From NCBI RefSeq assembly GCF_012272855.1, contig NZ_JAAXCQ010000007.1:204350-268349 (forward strand): a DNA stretch of 64,000 nt, in the 5' to 3' direction. The notes below the pieces were generated by a model, which did no database searches, was not told the origin of the DNA, and saw only the letters and a program-made list of their open reading frames with translations. How positions within the stretch are numbered: position 1 is the first letter of the stretch; every line of letters begins with the position of its first letter. This DNA is from Arenibacter sp. 6A1 (GTDB taxonomy: Bacteria; Bacteroidota; Bacteroidia; Flavobacteriales; Flavobacteriaceae). A program made the translations under genes and the position numbers. This document shows positions 62,566 to 64,000 of this stretch, in pieces.

Positions 62566-63896
62566 TATAAAACACTGAATTTTAACATTTCGGTTAATTA
62601 AAGCATCCAAGACCCAAAAATAATGTTCTACTTGCATTAATTACGCAAATATATATTCATAGACAACACATATTTATTTAAATTATGTTTCTTATCAACG
62701 AAAACATAATTTCTAACTAATTATTCCAAAAATAATCAACTAGTACATTAATTTATAGGAACCAAACCTTCTTCAGAAAAAGAGGAACTTTGTATAAGAT
62801 ATTGGTATCGAAGGTCCTTAAGGATAATTAAAAAAACTAAATATTAATTTTTATAATAGCTGATTAAAAATTATATAAAACAGAAAATAACAACACATAT
62901 TACTCCTGTTCACGCATAGCATCTTAGTGAGGATGAAACATTACCATGGATAAACACAGTAATTCGCAATAAAGGGCCTCATTTAGGCGGTAGACATTTA
63001 AGAGGCGGAGGTGAATTGTTAAAATAAAACCAACTAAAGTTTACACTATTTTGTGCCAACAAAAATGTCTGTTTATTTCGTTCTAAAAAAACTCGAGATA
63101 TCCCCTATAAGATAGTTTAATCTGCGCCTCAAAGTCTCCCGACTTCACAGAGCAAAGAGCTTCCAATTCTCACACCCTTAAAACATATCTTTTCTATTAC
63201 CTTATCCTTGGTAAGATATTTTTATTTAGAAAAAGGTCCCGTGCTGTTTATAAATCCTTAATTTAATATAGATAAGACTGTTGAAAGACAGCCTGAGGTT
63301 TGGGCCAACTTTTATTGTGTCATAGTTCCTGATTAAAGACCAGAACTTTTAAGGTAGTACATAAAAAAACAGGATTCAATAAATAGTGATTAATACTGTA
63401 AAAGCGACACGCTGTAATAGCTTCTAGTGCGTGATAATGGTTATTGAATGGCATTAGCTGAAGCGCTGGAGAAAGCCCCGTGAAAGGCCGGTAATTAATG
63501 TAACCATTAAACAATGTGGAAATGTATCAATTGGTTAATGTAACAATAAGTCAAATTGAAAATATGAGAATGAGGGAATTTGAAAATGCATCTGTGGACC
63601 AATGAAAAAAATGATCTGGAAGCGGTCATTGCGAGGACGTAGGACGAGGCAATCTGATGCTGTTTTCCGTATGCTTCTTGTGAATGCTTCACTGCGTTTG
63701 AAATGACGCTACAAAGAAGGGGTATTTAATAAAAGGGAACCGGCCTAAAGTATGTATAGGCACGTAAAAAGAAATGTCTTGGAAGAAGGATTTGGCGGTA
63801 TGGTGGTTTTATTACTATTGAAACATTGAGGTATGATGGCCCTCAAAGTCGGGAGACTTTGCGGATCTACTTTGTGGAACTACTTTGCGGAACGGC
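62566..63896. other. Long gene-poor region upstream of the rRNA operon end
   Basis: It contains degenerate dispersed repeats (a cctcaaagtc-type hairpin at 63131 and 63839, and an attgcgagg-type repeat at about 63630-63710) and low-complexity aatttgaaaatg-like sequence near 63530-63590. I see no gene I can support. It is the 3' side of the rRNA operon. Confidence 0.55.
63632..63712. repeat. Degenerate attgcgagg/caatct dispersed repeat
   Basis: The segment gtcattgcgaggacgtagga, then cgaggcaatct, and later aatgcttcactgcg and gaaatgacgc resembles a well-known Bacteroidota repeat whose two arms read attgcgagg...gcaatct and cgcaatgacg. Here the right arm is worn. Confidence 0.6.
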
Positions 63897-63904
63897 AAAA
63901 AAAA

Positions 63905-63930
63905 AGTCCCTTCATTTTCATGAAGGGACT
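63905..63930 (-). terminator. Terminator of the rRNA operon
   Basis: The stem agtcccttcat / atgaagggact has a 4-nt loop and is followed on the minus strand by a run of T (the A-run on the plus strand at 63897-63904). It lies just past the 5S 3' end. Confidence 0.9.
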
Positions 63931-63940
63931 CTTAAAAAAA

Positions 63941-64000
63941 GGCGGCGGCCTACTCTCCCACTTGGTGTAGCAGTACCATCGGCGCAGACGGGCTTAACTT
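63941..64000 (-). rRNA. rrf: 5S ribosomal RNA, 3' part (truncated by the window edge)
   Basis: The minus strand reads aagttaagcccgtctgcgcc, then gatggtactgc and ends gagtaggccgccgcc, which is the conserved 3' half of bacterial 5S rRNA. The 5' part and the 23S and 16S genes would lie beyond the right edge. Confidence 0.95.

Noticed and set aside
63320..63692. Two short minus-strand frames before the rRNA operon
   Set aside because: They lie in repeat-derived and low-complexity DNA and match no family I know.
1..64000. tRNA genes
   Set aside because: I looked for cloverleaf arms and T-loop sequences in intergenic regions and found none convincing.

Overview
The window looks like a chromosomal segment of a marine-type member of the Flavobacteriaceae (Bacteroidota). 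The support is a SusC/SusD pair, small Bacteroidota-specific families (HYC_CC_PP, DUF2911, DUF3347, DUF5690), AT-rich intergenic DNA without strong Shine-Dalgarno sequences, and short dispersed repeats of the kind common in flavobacterial genomes. The right edge enters an rRNA operon on the minus strand: the last 60 nt of 5S rRNA and its terminator are visible. I do not name a genus.

Layout. 0.6-2.4 kb: a large nitronate-monooxygenase-like protein of unknown role. 2.5-13.6 kb (minus): a phosphorus-acquisition region with a phosphodiesterase-like enzyme, a purple-acid-phosphatase-like enzyme, SusD and SusC, then a separate overlapping operon of DUF5690 transporter, FAD aminophosphonate oxidoreductase and phosphonatase-like HAD hydrolase. 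13.8-26.2 kb (minus): a full copper (or Cu/Ag) detoxification cluster with HYC_CC_PP protein, CusA-type RND pump, TolC-type channel, DUF3347 lipoprotein, AraC regulator with an HMA-like head, CopA ATPase with three nearly identical HMA domains, DUF2911 protein and CusB-type adaptor. 26.4-41.9 kb: ordinary accessory genes (CBM9-like, LLM flavoenzyme, LytTR regulator, MepB, GNAT, YceI-barrel-YceI operon, K+/H+ antiporter, glyoxalase plus HxlR regulator, TlpA-like plus BNR-like lipoproteins), including a frameshifted GNAT gene and a broken IS3 OrfA.

42.0-45.3 kb and 51.9-52.8 kb hold the most unusual structure. There are three RAYT genes (REP-associated tyrosine transposases; one intact, one frameshifted, one decayed). 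Each has an inverted REP palindrome upstream and is followed by a tandem array with an exact 147-nt period. Every array unit contains the last codons of the RAYT gene plus a REP palindrome. The third copy carries a 24-nt dispersed repeat placed exactly inside the HUH motif.

45.4-51.5 kb: GH43-like, metalloprotease-like, ScyD/ScyE-like and choice-of-anchor I-like secreted proteins. 52.9-62.6 kb (minus, visibly more AT-rich, probably acquired): a defence-type locus of C5-cytosine DNA methyltransferase, GHKL ATPase, Z1-domain ATPase, PD-(D/E)XK protein and AIPR-family protein. The last four genes abut or overlap, and the methyltransferase is separated from them by a terminator. 62.6-63.9 kb is gene-poor and leads to the rRNA operon.
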